This document shows, one piece after another, positions 16,142 through 25,162 of a stretch of DNA of 64,000 bases; position 1 is the first letter of the stretch, and the number at the start of each line of letters is the position of its first letter. The stretch lies in the NCBI GenBank assembly GCA_013375455.1, contig JABXJT010000011.1, positions 25,481 through 89,480 of the forward strand, given 5' to 3'. Source of the stretch: Candidatus Helarchaeota archaeon. Lineage in GTDB: Archaea > Asgardarchaeota > Lokiarchaeia > Helarchaeales > HEL-GB-A. The notes under the pieces are model-generated. The model had not been told where the DNA came from and ran no database searches. It saw only the letters and a list, made by a program, of their open reading frames with translations. Position numbers and translations under genes: made by a program.

Positions 16142-17026
16142 TTGATTCATAATCTCTATATCATTAACGTCGGTGGCATTGCAATCTATACGAAAAATTT
16201 TGCAAAATCGTTGATGGATGAACAACTCATCTCAGGATTCATATTAGCAGTAGGAAATTTTGCAAAGGAAGCAGTAGGCTCAGGCTTACGGAAAATAGAA
16301 ATGGAGACCGGAGAACAATTATTTGTCTACCATGATCTTTCAACAAGATTAACTGCCGCGGCTGTTACTGGCTCAAAAGATCACCCAAAGTTGGTTTCTA
16401 ACGTTCTCCCAGAAATCCTGGCGTTTTTTGCTAAATATTTTGGTGACAAACTCGATAGCCCTCATCTTGCACGAGAGGTTCCTAAATTTGATCCGATAGT
16501 AAAATCGATTTTAGAAGGAAAAACTGCAGAACGGAATAAGAAGAGGTTTATCTTTGGTCTTATATTAGGATCTTTGTTATTAATTCTTTTATTGATTCTA
16601 TTTATAATACCCTTGGCATTAATCGCTATGAATTTCCAAACAGGATTAGAACAATTAATAGCAGCAACAATTGATTATTTTGATCCTGAATTCTTAGCCG
16701 GTATTTTATCGTTAACGGTTGGATTATTCTTCATGCTCGAGCTAGTTCTTGTTGCCATTTTCCTCCCGAGTTCTTTTGTAGCAGGTTATACCGCCGGAAG
16801 TCGAAGTCGTGGTAAATGGATTGGTGTTGCTTTCTTTTTCCTCACGACTGTGCTATCTATAGTCCTTGGTATATTTAATGTTGGTGCACTGTTATTAACC
16901 GTAATTTTAATTGTATTTTTTCCCCTTGCGCTAATAACGTCAATCGCAATGGGATATCTAGGTGGATTAAGGCGAGATAAAAGAAAATTATACCCCATTG
17001 ATCCGGAAAAGAAGTTAGATACGTAA
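16142..17026 (+). CDS. Longin-like domain fused to a four-helix membrane domain
   Basis: 294 aa from TTG 16142, preferred over an upstream in-frame start at 16079 because GGAG lies about 11 nt before it and the longin-like pattern begins at once (IHNLYIINVGGIAIYTKNF). Residues 1-115 match the Asgard longin/roadblock pattern, with LISGFILAVGNFAKE as the typical helix. From about residue 140 there are four hydrophobic segments (for example FGLILGSLLLILLLILFII and LLLTVILIVFFPLALIT) and a basic C-terminus. A longin domain tied to the membrane recalls SNARE-type or transport-complex anchors and may recruit a small GTPase. No GTPase is adjacent. Confidence 0.7.
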   Translation: MIHNLYIINVGGIAIYTKNFAKSLMDEQLISGFILAVGNFAKEAVGSGLRKIEMETGEQLFVYHDLSTRLTAAAVTGSKDHPKLVSNVLPEILAFFAKYFGDKLDSPHLAREVPKFDPIVKSILEGKTAERNKKRFIFGLILGSLLLILLLILFIIPLALIAMNFQTGLEQLIAATIDYFDPEFLAGILSLTVGLFFMLELVLVAIFLPSSFVAGYTAGSRSRGKWIGVAFFFLTTVLSIVLGIFNVGALLLTVILIVFFPLALITSIAMGYLGGLRRDKRKLYPIDPEKKLDT

Positions 17027-17042
17027 AATTTAATTTCGCCAT

Positions 17043-18248
17043 TCATTTTTTCAAAAAATCCTCAAGCTTATCGAAAGCTTGCTCTAACACCGGAAGGGGC
17101 GCAAGATATACCACGCGAAAATGCCCAGTTCCATATTTAGGTCCAAACCCAGATCCATATACGAATAGGACTTGTTTTTTATTCAATAAGTCGATGACAA
17201 ATTCCTTATCATTCTTCCAACGAGTGCCTAAATCTATCTTTGGAAACACGTAAAAAGCCCCTTCAGGGACACTACAATGAATTTCCTCGAGTTCATTCAA
17301 CCGTTTACACGTATAATCTCGCCTTTTTCGAAGTTTAGCAACCATTTCAGAAATATGACCTTGTGGTCCGCGTAAAGCTGAGATGGCAGCCACCTGTGAA
17401 GGACCGTTAGCACATAAACGAATTCTTGCCATACGTTTTATATCCTCTTTAAGCTCGTCTAAATAATTCTCTGGATCGCAATAGTATACGTATCCAAGGC
17501 GCCATCCCGTCATAAGATATGCCTTTGAAAACCCATTTAATCCAATAACCGGCACGTCTTTTGCCAACCTTGCCACGCTGACGAACTTCTTATCATAGGT
17601 AATTTGATCATAAATTTCGTCTGCAATGATTGGTAATTGATATTCCCCAGCGAGATCTATTATCTCTAATAGATGCTTTTCACTATATACTACCCCAACC
17701 GGATTGTTTGGAGAAAGAATCAGAATTCCTCGCGTTCGCTCGGTAATTTTTTGGCGAATATCATCAATGTCCGGCTGCCAATCATTCGCTTCATCCAATT
17801 TATATTCAACTGGACTTCCGTCATAGAATTTAGTATAACTCAACCAAGGTGGATATGAAGGTCCAGGGAGGAGGAGTTCATCCTTTTTTTCAATTAAAGC
17901 TGCTAATAAAAATGCAATTCCCTCAGATACACCTGATGTAATTAATATATCCTCTTTAGTTACTGAAATTCTATTCGCAAGAGATCTCTCAGCGATTGCT
18001 TCCCGCAGCTCGGGTAATCCTAAGGAATCCATGTAAAGGTTTTCCCCCTCATCTACCGCTTTTTTTAATGCATCTTTAATATGTTGTGGGGTATCAAAAT
18101 CATATTTAGGGGGATCTCCTATAGAAAGATATGTTATTTTTTTTCCTTCTTCTTCTAATTCCTTAGCAATAGCAACTACATCACGGATGGCATATTCTAT
18201 CGTTTTAATGCGTGCAGTGGTTGAAATAACTTTTTTAGTCTTCATCAT
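17043..18248 (-). CDS. Class I/II PLP-dependent aminotransferase
   Basis: About 401 aa aminotransferase of the AspC/alanine transaminase group. The PLP-binding lysine lies in GFSKAYLMTGWRLGY. The cofactor-binding NNPVGVVY, the DEIYDQITYD block and the late FRVVYL arginine motif are present. It transfers amino groups between an amino acid and 2-oxoglutarate or pyruvate; the exact specificity cannot be read. Closely spaced starts (GTG 18254, ATG 18248, ATG 18245) make the first residues uncertain. It converges with the longin-membrane gene, 16 bp apart. Confidence 0.92.
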   Translation of the reverse strand: MMKTKKVISTTARIKTIEYAIRDVVAIAKELEEEGKKITYLSIGDPPKYDFDTPQHIKDALKKAVDEGENLYMDSLGLPELREAIAERSLANRISVTKEDILITSGVSEGIAFLLAALIEKKDELLLPGPSYPPWLSYTKFYDGSPVEYKLDEANDWQPDIDDIRQKITERTRGILILSPNNPVGVVYSEKHLLEIIDLAGEYQLPIIADEIYDQITYDKKFVSVARLAKDVPVIGLNGFSKAYLMTGWRLGYVYYCDPENYLDELKEDIKRMARIRLCANGPSQVAAISALRGPQGHISEMVAKLRKRRDYTCKRLNELEEIHCSVPEGAFYVFPKIDLGTRWKNDKEFVIDLLNKKQVLFVYGSGFGPKYGTGHFRVVYLAPLPVLEQAFDKLEDFLKK

Positions 18249-18399
18249 CTTCACGAAATCCAGCCATTCTTTTAAAATAGATTGGGATATAAGGAGAAGA
18301 CATCCTTAAAAATTTTCCTTTTGAATAAATTCCTTTTAAAATGAGGGTATTATTTTTGAGTAGAAAGATTACTAAAGTAGAATAAATTTAAGTTTTTAT

Positions 18400-18419
18400 A
18401 ATAGATATTTACATCTATT
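18400..18419 (+). promoter_or_regulatory. 7-bp inverted repeat before ECF S-component gene
   Basis: AATAGAT and ATCTATT form a perfect inverted repeat with a 6-nt spacer, ending 10 bp before the start codon at 18430. An AT-rich promoter-like stretch (TTTAAGTTTTTATAATAG) lies immediately upstream. Its placement fits an operator for a vitamin-responsive regulator or a small 5' hairpin that would cover the ribosome site. Short AT-rich repeats also arise by chance. Confidence 0.35.
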
Positions 18420-18429
18420 TTATTCTGTG

Positions 18430-19011
18430 ATGAATATGGGCTTTATAAATGATTATTTACCTCCATATCAAAAAACCGTGAATCTTGTACTTGCAAGCAT
18501 AATGACTGCATTAGTATGCGTGACGACCTTTTTTTTCCAAATCCCGATTCCCGCAACAGGAGGATATTTCAACGTGGGCGAAGCTGTTATTTACATCTCA
18601 GCAATATTATTCGGTCCAATTATTGGCGGTATTGCTGGAGGTGTTGGTGCTGCCCTAGCGGATACTATGAGTGGTCCATACATTATTTACGCTCCAGGAA
18701 CTCTTGTGATTAAATTTTGCGAGGGTTTTATCATTGGCTTCATAATTTATAGGGCTCATTTGAAAAAATGGGAAGGCTGGAAGGAATACGTTATCATCAT
18801 TACGGCAGTGATAATAGGCGGGTTATTCATGGTCCTTGGATATTTTGTTTATGAAGCATATATTTTAGGCTTAGGAGTACCTTACGCTGCGTGGGAAATT
18901 CCCTTCAACCTGACACAACTTGGAATCGGTGCAGCCGTCGCGATCCCAGTTAGTATCGGAATTCAAAAAGCATATCCTATAAAGGAATCTCCCAAAGAGG
19001 AGATCGGTTAG
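18430..19011 (+). CDS. ECF transporter S component
   Basis: 193-aa integral membrane protein with five to six hydrophobic segments, the usual size of the substrate-binding S subunit of energy-coupling factor transporters. Typical S-component phrases are FFFQIPIPATGGYFNVGEAVIYISAI (given here only as a landmark at residues 30-55) and GGIAGGVGAALADTMSG. It probably takes up a vitamin such as thiamine precursor or a related compound using a shared ECF module encoded elsewhere. No ATPase or T-component gene is adjacent. Starts at 18430 or 18436 are both possible. Confidence 0.85.
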   Translation: MNMGFINDYLPPYQKTVNLVLASIMTALVCVTTFFFQIPIPATGGYFNVGEAVIYISAILFGPIIGGIAGGVGAALADTMSGPYIIYAPGTLVIKFCEGFIIGFIIYRAHLKKWEGWKEYVIIITAVIIGGLFMVLGYFVYEAYILGLGVPYAAWEIPFNLTQLGIGAAVAIPVSIGIQKAYPIKESPKEEIG

Positions 19012-19556
19012 CCGTCCGTATTAGCTTTTTGAGAATCTTCCTTTTCCCTATTTTCATTCTCGGACATTTTCTCTTTAGTCTCAGGAACGTTGATAAATCT
19101 CTTTAAAGAATCCTTAATTAATATCTCTAATTCTTTCGTTCCATTGTCAATAGCTACCATTATAATGGCAATATTTCGGGAGGGAATTTTCCCTTTTTCT
19201 TGTAAACTCTTGAAAACACGCCCGACGACCGGTTTTAATATTAAATTACTCAAGCTAATTAATCCATGAGCTTGACTCAAATAATTTAATTGTTCATTGC
19301 CCTGCGTTCCTAAATGTAGCGTGAAATAAAACCAAGTTGCAGCGAATACAGCTATTTTAACATTTAATATTAATTCTAATCCCCTTTCCCCAACCCATTG
19401 TACTTCTTCTTCCAAATTTTTGCCACTTTGAGCCATTGCATTTCCGAAGGATTCTATAGCATTCCGCACATCTTTATCCTTCAAAGATTTAATCCCTTTA
19501 TCAATGGTGTTAATAATTTCCAGCCTATCCACATCCAAAACTCTTTCAGACGTCAA
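19008..19556 (-). CDS. Uncharacterised 182-aa protein
   Basis: I do not recognise a family. The protein starts at TTG 19556, is mostly helical and has a moderately hydrophobic middle (residues 62-115, including VKIAVFAATWFYFTLHLG) that might be one membrane-associated helix. It ends in a charged disordered tail rich in Glu, Lys and Asn. It overlaps the end of the convergent ECF gene by 4 bp and lies 29 bp downstream of the methyltransferase gene in the same direction, so it may share that transcript. Confidence 0.65.
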   Translation of the reverse strand: MTSERVLDVDRLEIINTIDKGIKSLKDKDVRNAIESFGNAMAQSGKNLEEEVQWVGERGLELILNVKIAVFAATWFYFTLHLGTQGNEQLNYLSQAHGLISLSNLILKPVVGRVFKSLQEKGKIPSRNIAIIMVAIDNGTKELEILIKDSLKRFINVPETKEKMSENENREKEDSQKANTDG

Positions 19557-19585
19557 TCATCTTTTCTATGGAAAAATAATATTCG

Positions 19586-20935
19586 TCATTCCCTTTTTAA
19601 TTTTGCAATAAAAAATCCCTCAGTATCATGTAAGTAAGGATAAAGCCGTTGGGTCTCAGATAATCCAAGAAATCCAGGCACGCCAATGAAAGGAGTTGCA
19701 GGGACTAGGGTAAAATCGGGGAAAACACGTAAGAACTTTTTTATTAAATGCTCGTTTTCCTCCAAAGTAATGGAACAAGTGGAATAGACAATCTCTCCGG
19801 AACTTTTTAATGTTTTTTCTGCCGCTATTAATAATTTCCATTGTATGGAAGTTAGTATTTCCAGTTCCTTCATTTGAAATTTCCATTTTGAATAGGGACG
19901 CGAATCAAATGTCCCAGTGCCACTACAAGGAGGGTCAATTAGAACTTTATCAGCACGTTCTCTAATGTATTTTGGCCCGTTCTCCCCTACGGCATTAATA
20001 ACATAAATATTTCTAAGTCCATATTTCGATAATTTTGTAGAAAGTTCCAACAATCTCCTAGATGACCGATCAATTGACAAAATCATCCCAGTATTTTGCA
20101 ATAATTGCCCCAAGTGCATGCTTTTGCCTCCAGGGGCAGCGCACAAGTCAAAAATGATATCCCCTTCCTGAGGATTAATAACATGAGAAATAAGTGCTGA
20201 AGCCTTATCTTGGACGTAGATTAACCCTTCTTCATTTAAGGTGCTGCGCATGATGGGATATTTCCATCTCGATATCGCAATTACATCGGGCAGATCCTGA
20301 TCTACTGAGAATGTGAATTCTTCTCGTTCTAATAGATCAACCACACTTGATAAGTCCGTTTTTAACGTATTGACCCGAATATAAAAGCCATTCTCTTCTA
20401 TAGATTTCTTTAAAAATTTGATCGTATCTGGGAATCCAATCAAATCTATGAGATACTCAATAAACCAAATGGGATGATTATATTGAAAGCTTAACTTTTC
20501 AATATCGGTCGAATCCGTAATCAGATCGTCCAGTTTCATGTTTTCAATTTTTCGTAAAAGTGCATTTGTGAATTTTGAAACCGACTCTCCAAAGCGATCT
20601 TTCGATACTTCCACGATAAAACTGGTTATTTTAGGTGGTGGGACGTTTAGTTGTGGGGACTTAAGAATATATACCCCGATTCTTAGTAGGTTTCGGAGTA
20701 AAGGATATAGCTTATCAATCGTCCCCTTCTCAAGTGAATTTTTTATTAACAAATCAATCGTATTTAATCGGCGTAAAGTTTCAAAAACTAGTGAATGAAT
20801 GGCCCCTCTTATTCGCCAGTCTGTTATGTTATATTTTTCACTCATTCTATTTAACGCATCACGCTCTGATATTCCTGTTTCAACTGCTGTTATTGCCTCT
20901 GCAGCAACCAGTTCCTTATCGATTGGTGCCCCCAA
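19586..20935 (-). CDS. NusB-RsmB/Nop2-type RNA m5C methyltransferase
   Basis: 449 aa. Residues 1-150 resemble the NusB-like RNA-binding domain of Sun/RsmB proteins. Residues 160-449 are the Rossmann methyltransferase: SAM site CAAPGGKSMHLGQLL near residue 262, DPPCSGTGTF near 330 and the catalytic pair with STCSI near 385. It should methylate C5 of cytosine in rRNA or tRNA using two cysteines. Start TTG 20935 is the first available start. The domain order matches bacterial RsmB more than short archaeal Nop2 homologues. Confidence 0.88.
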   Translation of the reverse strand: MGAPIDKELVAAEAITAVETGISERDALNRMSEKYNITDWRIRGAIHSLVFETLRRLNTIDLLIKNSLEKGTIDKLYPLLRNLLRIGVYILKSPQLNVPPPKITSFIVEVSKDRFGESVSKFTNALLRKIENMKLDDLITDSTDIEKLSFQYNHPIWFIEYLIDLIGFPDTIKFLKKSIEENGFYIRVNTLKTDLSSVVDLLEREEFTFSVDQDLPDVIAISRWKYPIMRSTLNEEGLIYVQDKASALISHVINPQEGDIIFDLCAAPGGKSMHLGQLLQNTGMILSIDRSSRRLLELSTKLSKYGLRNIYVINAVGENGPKYIRERADKVLIDPPCSGTGTFDSRPYSKWKFQMKELEILTSIQWKLLIAAEKTLKSSGEIVYSTCSITLEENEHLIKKFLRVFPDFTLVPATPFIGVPGFLGLSETQRLYPYLHDTEGFFIAKLKRE

Positions 20936-21069
20936 TTTATATCCCTTGAATTAAAATTTGCATTCTTTTTATAAAGAATGAAATAATGTTTATAATTATT
21001 ATTTACCATTTGTATTAATACCATTCTGAGCTTGTGGCAAAATTTGAATAATGACCTGAGGTTGGAAAC

Positions 21070-21309
21070 TTGCAACTCAATTCAATTAAAGACATAAAAC
21101 TTGAATTAAAAAGAATTCGAAAAAGGCAAAATCTACATAAATTAGATGCTAAAGCCAAGCGCAAAAAAATAAAATTACGGACAAAGCTTTGGAAATTACT
21201 CAGGGAACAAGGTCCCTCTAGTACGTCTCCTAAACCTAAAAGAAAACTAAAACCCAAAGAAGAACAGGAAAGTATCGGAAAAGCGAAAGGAACAGGGCGA
21301 TACACTTAA
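21070..21309 (+). CDS. Small basic protein, 79 aa
   Basis: Lysine- and arginine-rich (for example KLDAKAKRKKIKLRTKLWKLL), with a Pro/Ser/Lys tail. It starts at TTG 21070, about nine bases after GAGGT. No family recognised. The composition suggests nucleic-acid or ribosome binding. It could be spurious, but the start signal, the absence of an opposing gene and the neighbouring plus-strand gene argue for a real small gene. Confidence 0.45.
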   Translation: MQLNSIKDIKLELKRIRKRQNLHKLDAKAKRKKIKLRTKLWKLLREQGPSSTSPKPKRKLKPKEEQESIGKAKGTGRYT

Positions 21310-21361
21310 GAGACATCATAAGAATTAAACTAAAAATTTAATATTATAGGATGGATGACAA

Positions 21362-22159
21362 ATTACCAATTTATATGAACTCATAAAGACAATAGAAAAC
21401 CTCACCGGCACCCAAAATACCTCAGAAACGGCAATTAAACTTGGTACGACCAATCTTGAAGAACAGAAGAAAATTAAAATCAAAAAATGCCTTATCTCCC
21501 TCTATCCTCATCGCAACGCATTACTGATGGCAGTCCGCGATAAATATGACCTTCTCATCACCTATAATTTACCTGATTTCTGGAATTTCAATCAAATCAC
21601 GGATGAACTCTATCCAAAAATAAGGATTTTGTTGCAGAATCGAATATCATTTTATGTAATTCCGAAAGATTGGGTGAATGCAAAATCTGGACTCATTGAA
21701 GTTATTTCCGAAGTATTTGATCTTGAAGTCGTAGGCATCCTTCAGGTTAAGGAAAATGCGAATAAAGAAGTAACTCTAGGACGGATCTGCCAAATTACAA
21801 CCCCTTCGAGCACTTTACAAAACTTGCTTACTTTAATCCAAGAAAAATTAAATATAACTTCATTACGGTATCTGGGAGACCCAGATTCTAATATTCGGAA
21901 AATTGGAATAATTGTTGGAAATTCTTTGAGTACTAAATTATTAAAAATGGCAAAGCGGATGGAAATCGACACGATCATTTGCACTGATTTTACATTTAAT
22001 GTAGAAAAAGTCGCGGAGGAATTAGATATCAATTTAATTGATACAACTTTATATATAATAAATCTCGGGTTATTAAAATTAACACAAACTCTTCGAATGG
22101 AACATTTTGATGTTGACTTTGCTTTCGATAATCAAAAGCCCTCTTTTAAAATATTCTAA
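21362..22159 (+). CDS. NIF3-like (DUF34) protein, non-canonical start
   Basis: The clear frame runs to 22159. The first ATG is at 21527, but the same frame is coherent from 21362, after an in-frame TGA at 21356-21358, and begins NLYELIKTIENLTG like a NIF3 N-terminus. The only start-like codon there is ATT at 21362, preceded by GGATGGATGA. The fold pattern (ITYNLPDF where NIF3 has a metal-binding SHHP stretch, then a GIIVG strand in the second half) suggests a NIF3-type protein that has lost the metal-binding histidines. About 265 aa. The alternatives are initiation at 21527 with a truncated fold, or a frame error in the assembly. Confidence 0.55.
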   Translation: MTNLYELIKTIENLTGTQNTSETAIKLGTTNLEEQKKIKIKKCLISLYPHRNALLMAVRDKYDLLITYNLPDFWNFNQITDELYPKIRILLQNRISFYVIPKDWVNAKSGLIEVISEVFDLEVVGILQVKENANKEVTLGRICQITTPSSTLQNLLTLIQEKLNITSLRYLGDPDSNIRKIGIIVGNSLSTKLLKMAKRMEIDTIICTDFTFNVEKVAEELDINLIDTTLYIINLGLLKLTQTLRMEHFDVDFAFDNQKPSFKIF

Positions 22160-22179
22160 TCTTTACGAATTGATTAAAA

Positions 22180-23298
22180 ATGTCTAAAACATTAAAAAAG
22201 CGCACGGTTTGCCTAAATCTGGTAAAATCCATTACTAAGAGGAAAGGCCATTTTACCATCACCGATATCATCAAAGAAACTAACGCTCCACGGAGCACCA
22301 TCCAGGATTGGATAAATAGGTTAGTGAATGAAGGGTACATTACCAGAATTGAGGAGGCAACGGGCTCAAAACCCGCAAGATTTAGTTATGTAATGAAGAG
22401 CGAATACCCCACGGCTTGTAAGAACATTTTCACTTGTCTTGATAAGGATAATAATCTCGTTGAGATTTATCATTTCTGTGGAAGTGAAGGATGTACCACT
22501 TACTGTGCATACGCTCATAAACAAACCGGGGGGGTAATTCTTGAGACAAGGCATGATGGGGTATTTCTTCGAGAGCTCGCGAAAATCGGAAGAGAACCGC
22601 TGGTCGGGCTTGGATCAAAATCTGCTGTGGGCATTGAAGAAATTAGAGTTGAAGGAAACGAAATAGTTCAAACAATAAAAGCTACTGGTGGACCTGCTTA
22701 TTCGCTCACCGAAACGATGGGCGGAGCCATGGGCGTTAAACACATAGAACATACAAAACAAAAATCGTTTATTGAGGGAAAAATATATACTGCTGCTTTA
22801 GAACATGTTACTGTCGGTGTTGATGATACTGACGATGTAGAAGAAGGCGCCACATGGGCTACCTCTCTCGCTCTTTTGAATAATTTAAAATCTATTAATC
22901 GCATTTCCCATAAAATTGTCTTCTTAAATCCCAATATTCGCTTTAAAACGCTTGGGAACAATGCATCCTTTATTGAATTCGCAGTTAGTGAATCAAACCT
23001 AGAACGCGTTATTAAAGACATTCTTGAATTCTTACAGTATAAAACAGTTTCAGAACAGACCGCAATCGCGATAATGAGAGGTCTAGTTGTCCCCACTCAA
23101 TTAAAGCAATTCGCAAATAAAGTTCGTGCAAAAGAAATTTCGATAGCTGAAGCCGAAACGGTTGCAAATGAATTAAATAACGTTGAGTTATACGAAATTA
23201 CCGGTCTACAAGGAAAAATTGGAGCTCTAGCAAGCCTCGCTTTTCTCCGAGAAGATGCTACGAGCTTGCTGAACCCGGACATAAAAATTGAATTTTAA
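22180..23298 (+). CDS. Methanogenesis marker protein 11-like, with N-terminal HTH
   Basis: 372 aa. Residues 1-70 form a winged helix (TDIIKETNAPRSTIQDWINRL). Residues about 85-365 follow methanogenesis marker 11 (TiaS-related fold): an NNLVEIYHFCGSEGC start, the GLGSKSAVGIEEIRVEG block, the hallmark VGVDDTDDVEEGATW, and a final YEITGLQGKIGALASLAF. Marker 11 occurs with MCR in methanogens; its biochemical role is unknown. The HTH fusion is not something I recall from methanogens. It lies 20 bp after the NIF3-like gene, so the two are probably co-transcribed. Confidence 0.82.
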   Translation: MSKTLKKRTVCLNLVKSITKRKGHFTITDIIKETNAPRSTIQDWINRLVNEGYITRIEEATGSKPARFSYVMKSEYPTACKNIFTCLDKDNNLVEIYHFCGSEGCTTYCAYAHKQTGGVILETRHDGVFLRELAKIGREPLVGLGSKSAVGIEEIRVEGNEIVQTIKATGGPAYSLTETMGGAMGVKHIEHTKQKSFIEGKIYTAALEHVTVGVDDTDDVEEGATWATSLALLNNLKSINRISHKIVFLNPNIRFKTLGNNASFIEFAVSESNLERVIKDILEFLQYKTVSEQTAIAIMRGLVVPTQLKQFANKVRAKEISIAEAETVANELNNVELYEITGLQGKIGALASLAFLREDATSLLNPDIKIEF

Positions 23299-23309
23299 TT
23301 TCTATTATT

Positions 23310-23573
23310 TTACTTTGTTTCTTCACCACAATATCCGCAATATTTAGCATCTGCGCGTATTGAGCTACCACACTTGACGCAATGTACTAGACTCTCCCTA
23401 CCTAAAATGGCCCTCTTTGAGAATCGCCCAGAACCCAATGCGATTCCAACTATTACAAATGCAATTCCAATAATCACAGCAATTAAAAACTCTAATATGT
23501 AAAAAAACCCTATCGCCCCTAAAATGATTAAAATTGTTCCAATTATCGTTAAGGGTTTGTTCATTTCAATCAC
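23310..23573 (-). CDS. Small two-helix membrane protein with zinc ribbon
   Basis: 87 aa. Two hydrophobic helices (residues about 8-45) are followed by a C-terminal zinc ribbon with CVKCGSS and YCGYCG. This double layout is common in archaeal membrane proteins of unknown role. It converges with the marker-11-like gene 11 bp away. Confidence 0.7.
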   Translation of the reverse strand: MIEMNKPLTIIGTILIILGAIGFFYILEFLIAVIIGIAFVIVGIALGSGRFSKRAILGRESLVHCVKCGSSIRADAKYCGYCGEETK

Positions 23574-23715
23574 TTACGTCTTTATTACATTCGTAATTAT
23601 TTAATTACTATTAGAAAATTTTTTATGAATAATAAACTAACAGTTAATTAGTAACAATTAGTTACATTTAAATACGAAAAAAAGAATTAAACTTATTGAT
23701 CTCATAGATTTACGC

Positions 23716-25113
23716 TTGGTGGTTAAGATTAAGATTTTTGAAGGATTGAATAATGCGTTTCGAAAATTGCGTGGGCTTCCGATAGTGGATAAGAAGGCAG
23801 TAGAAGAATTGATTCTTGATTTACAACGCATGTTCTTAAAAGCTGACGTTAATATTGAATTAGTTAATGCCTTGAGTGAAAGAATAAGACACCGAACCAT
23901 GAAAGAACATAAACCTCCGGTAATATCTTTGGGTGATTACACGACTAAAGTTGTATACGAAGAGCTTACGAATTTTATAGGAAAACAATCATATCCTGTC
24001 AATATTGAGCAAGAAAAACCAAATGTAATTCTTTTAATTGGAATTCAGGGGTCAGGTAAAACTACCTCAGCGGCGAAATTGGGCTACTTCTTTAAAAAGA
24101 AGAAGTTTAAGACTGCTTTAGTTTGTGCAGATACATATCGTCCTGGTGCTTATGATCAGTTATCCCAGCTTGCTGAAAAAATCGAAGTACCTCTTTATGG
24201 AGAACCCGAGTCAAAAGATAGTGTGGCTATCGCAAAGAAAGGGGTCAAACATTTCATTGCTGATAAAATGCAGGTTATCATCGTTGATTCCGCAGGTAGG
24301 CACAAGGATGAGAAAGATTTAATGAAAGAAATGGTTAAAATTGAACGAGCCATTAAACCGTTCGAAATAATTCTAGTGATCGATGGTACTATAGGTCAAC
24401 AAGCGGCAAGCCAAGCCCATGCATTCAATCAAGCTACCCAGATTGGGTCTATTTTCGTGACAAAGCTAGATGGCTCAGCAAAAGGTGGTGGGGCTTTATC
24501 TGCGGTTGCTACCACGGGTGCACCAATTAAATTTATTGGCATTGGAGAACGTGTTGATGACCTTGAAAAATTTGATCCGAAGAGTTTTATCGGTCGAATA
24601 ATTGGCATTCCCGACTTAAACATGATTCTTGAGAAGGTCAAAGAAGCAGAAATCCCAATGTCGAGGGATTTACAAACAAAGTTTCTAAGCGGGCGTTTTA
24701 ATCTGAGGGATATGTATGAACAAATGAAATCTGTTCGTAAAATGGGACCTTTAGGTAAATTATTACAAATGATGGGCGTAGGGTCTAAATTACCTGATGG
24801 TTTCCAAGATATCGCTGAGGATAAACTTAATCAGTGGAAATTCATAATGGACTCAATGACAGCAGCTGAAATGGAAGATCCAAAAATCATTAATAGTTCC
24901 AGAATGAATCGAATCGCACGAGGATCTGGCACCAACTCAAGAGATGTTAAAGAACTCGTCAAACAATACAATATGGTCAAAAAAATGGTCAAAAAGTTTG
25001 GAAAGAGCCGTGGATTCAGGAAAGGCATGCCAGGCGGCTTTCCTAAAGGTGGAGGTCCTCCTGGTTTTCCTGGAGGTAAAGTGCCTGGATTAAAAAAATT
25101 CAAATTCAAATGA
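23716..25113 (+). CDS. srp54: Signal recognition particle protein SRP54
   Basis: 465-aa GTPase of the signal recognition particle. N domain, then G domain with GIQGSGKTT (P loop), DTYRPGAYDQL, DSAGR, TKLDGSAKGGG and the closing GIGE. The methionine-rich M domain (residues about 310-430) includes KMGPLGKLLQMMG and the SRP RNA-binding SRMNRIARGSG. It binds signal sequences and 7S RNA and delivers ribosomes to FtsY. The tail is rich in Gly, Pro and Phe followed by a basic end. Start is TTG 23716 or GTG 23719. Confidence 0.97.
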   Translation: MVVKIKIFEGLNNAFRKLRGLPIVDKKAVEELILDLQRMFLKADVNIELVNALSERIRHRTMKEHKPPVISLGDYTTKVVYEELTNFIGKQSYPVNIEQEKPNVILLIGIQGSGKTTSAAKLGYFFKKKKFKTALVCADTYRPGAYDQLSQLAEKIEVPLYGEPESKDSVAIAKKGVKHFIADKMQVIIVDSAGRHKDEKDLMKEMVKIERAIKPFEIILVIDGTIGQQAASQAHAFNQATQIGSIFVTKLDGSAKGGGALSAVATTGAPIKFIGIGERVDDLEKFDPKSFIGRIIGIPDLNMILEKVKEAEIPMSRDLQTKFLSGRFNLRDMYEQMKSVRKMGPLGKLLQMMGVGSKLPDGFQDIAEDKLNQWKFIMDSMTAAEMEDPKIINSSRMNRIARGSGTNSRDVKELVKQYNMVKKMVKKFGKSRGFRKGMPGGFPKGGGPPGFPGGKVPGLKKFKFK

Positions 25114-25162
25114 AATTTTCGACCAGCTTTTTTAAAAACTAATTTTCTTTCGCAGATCCAAG

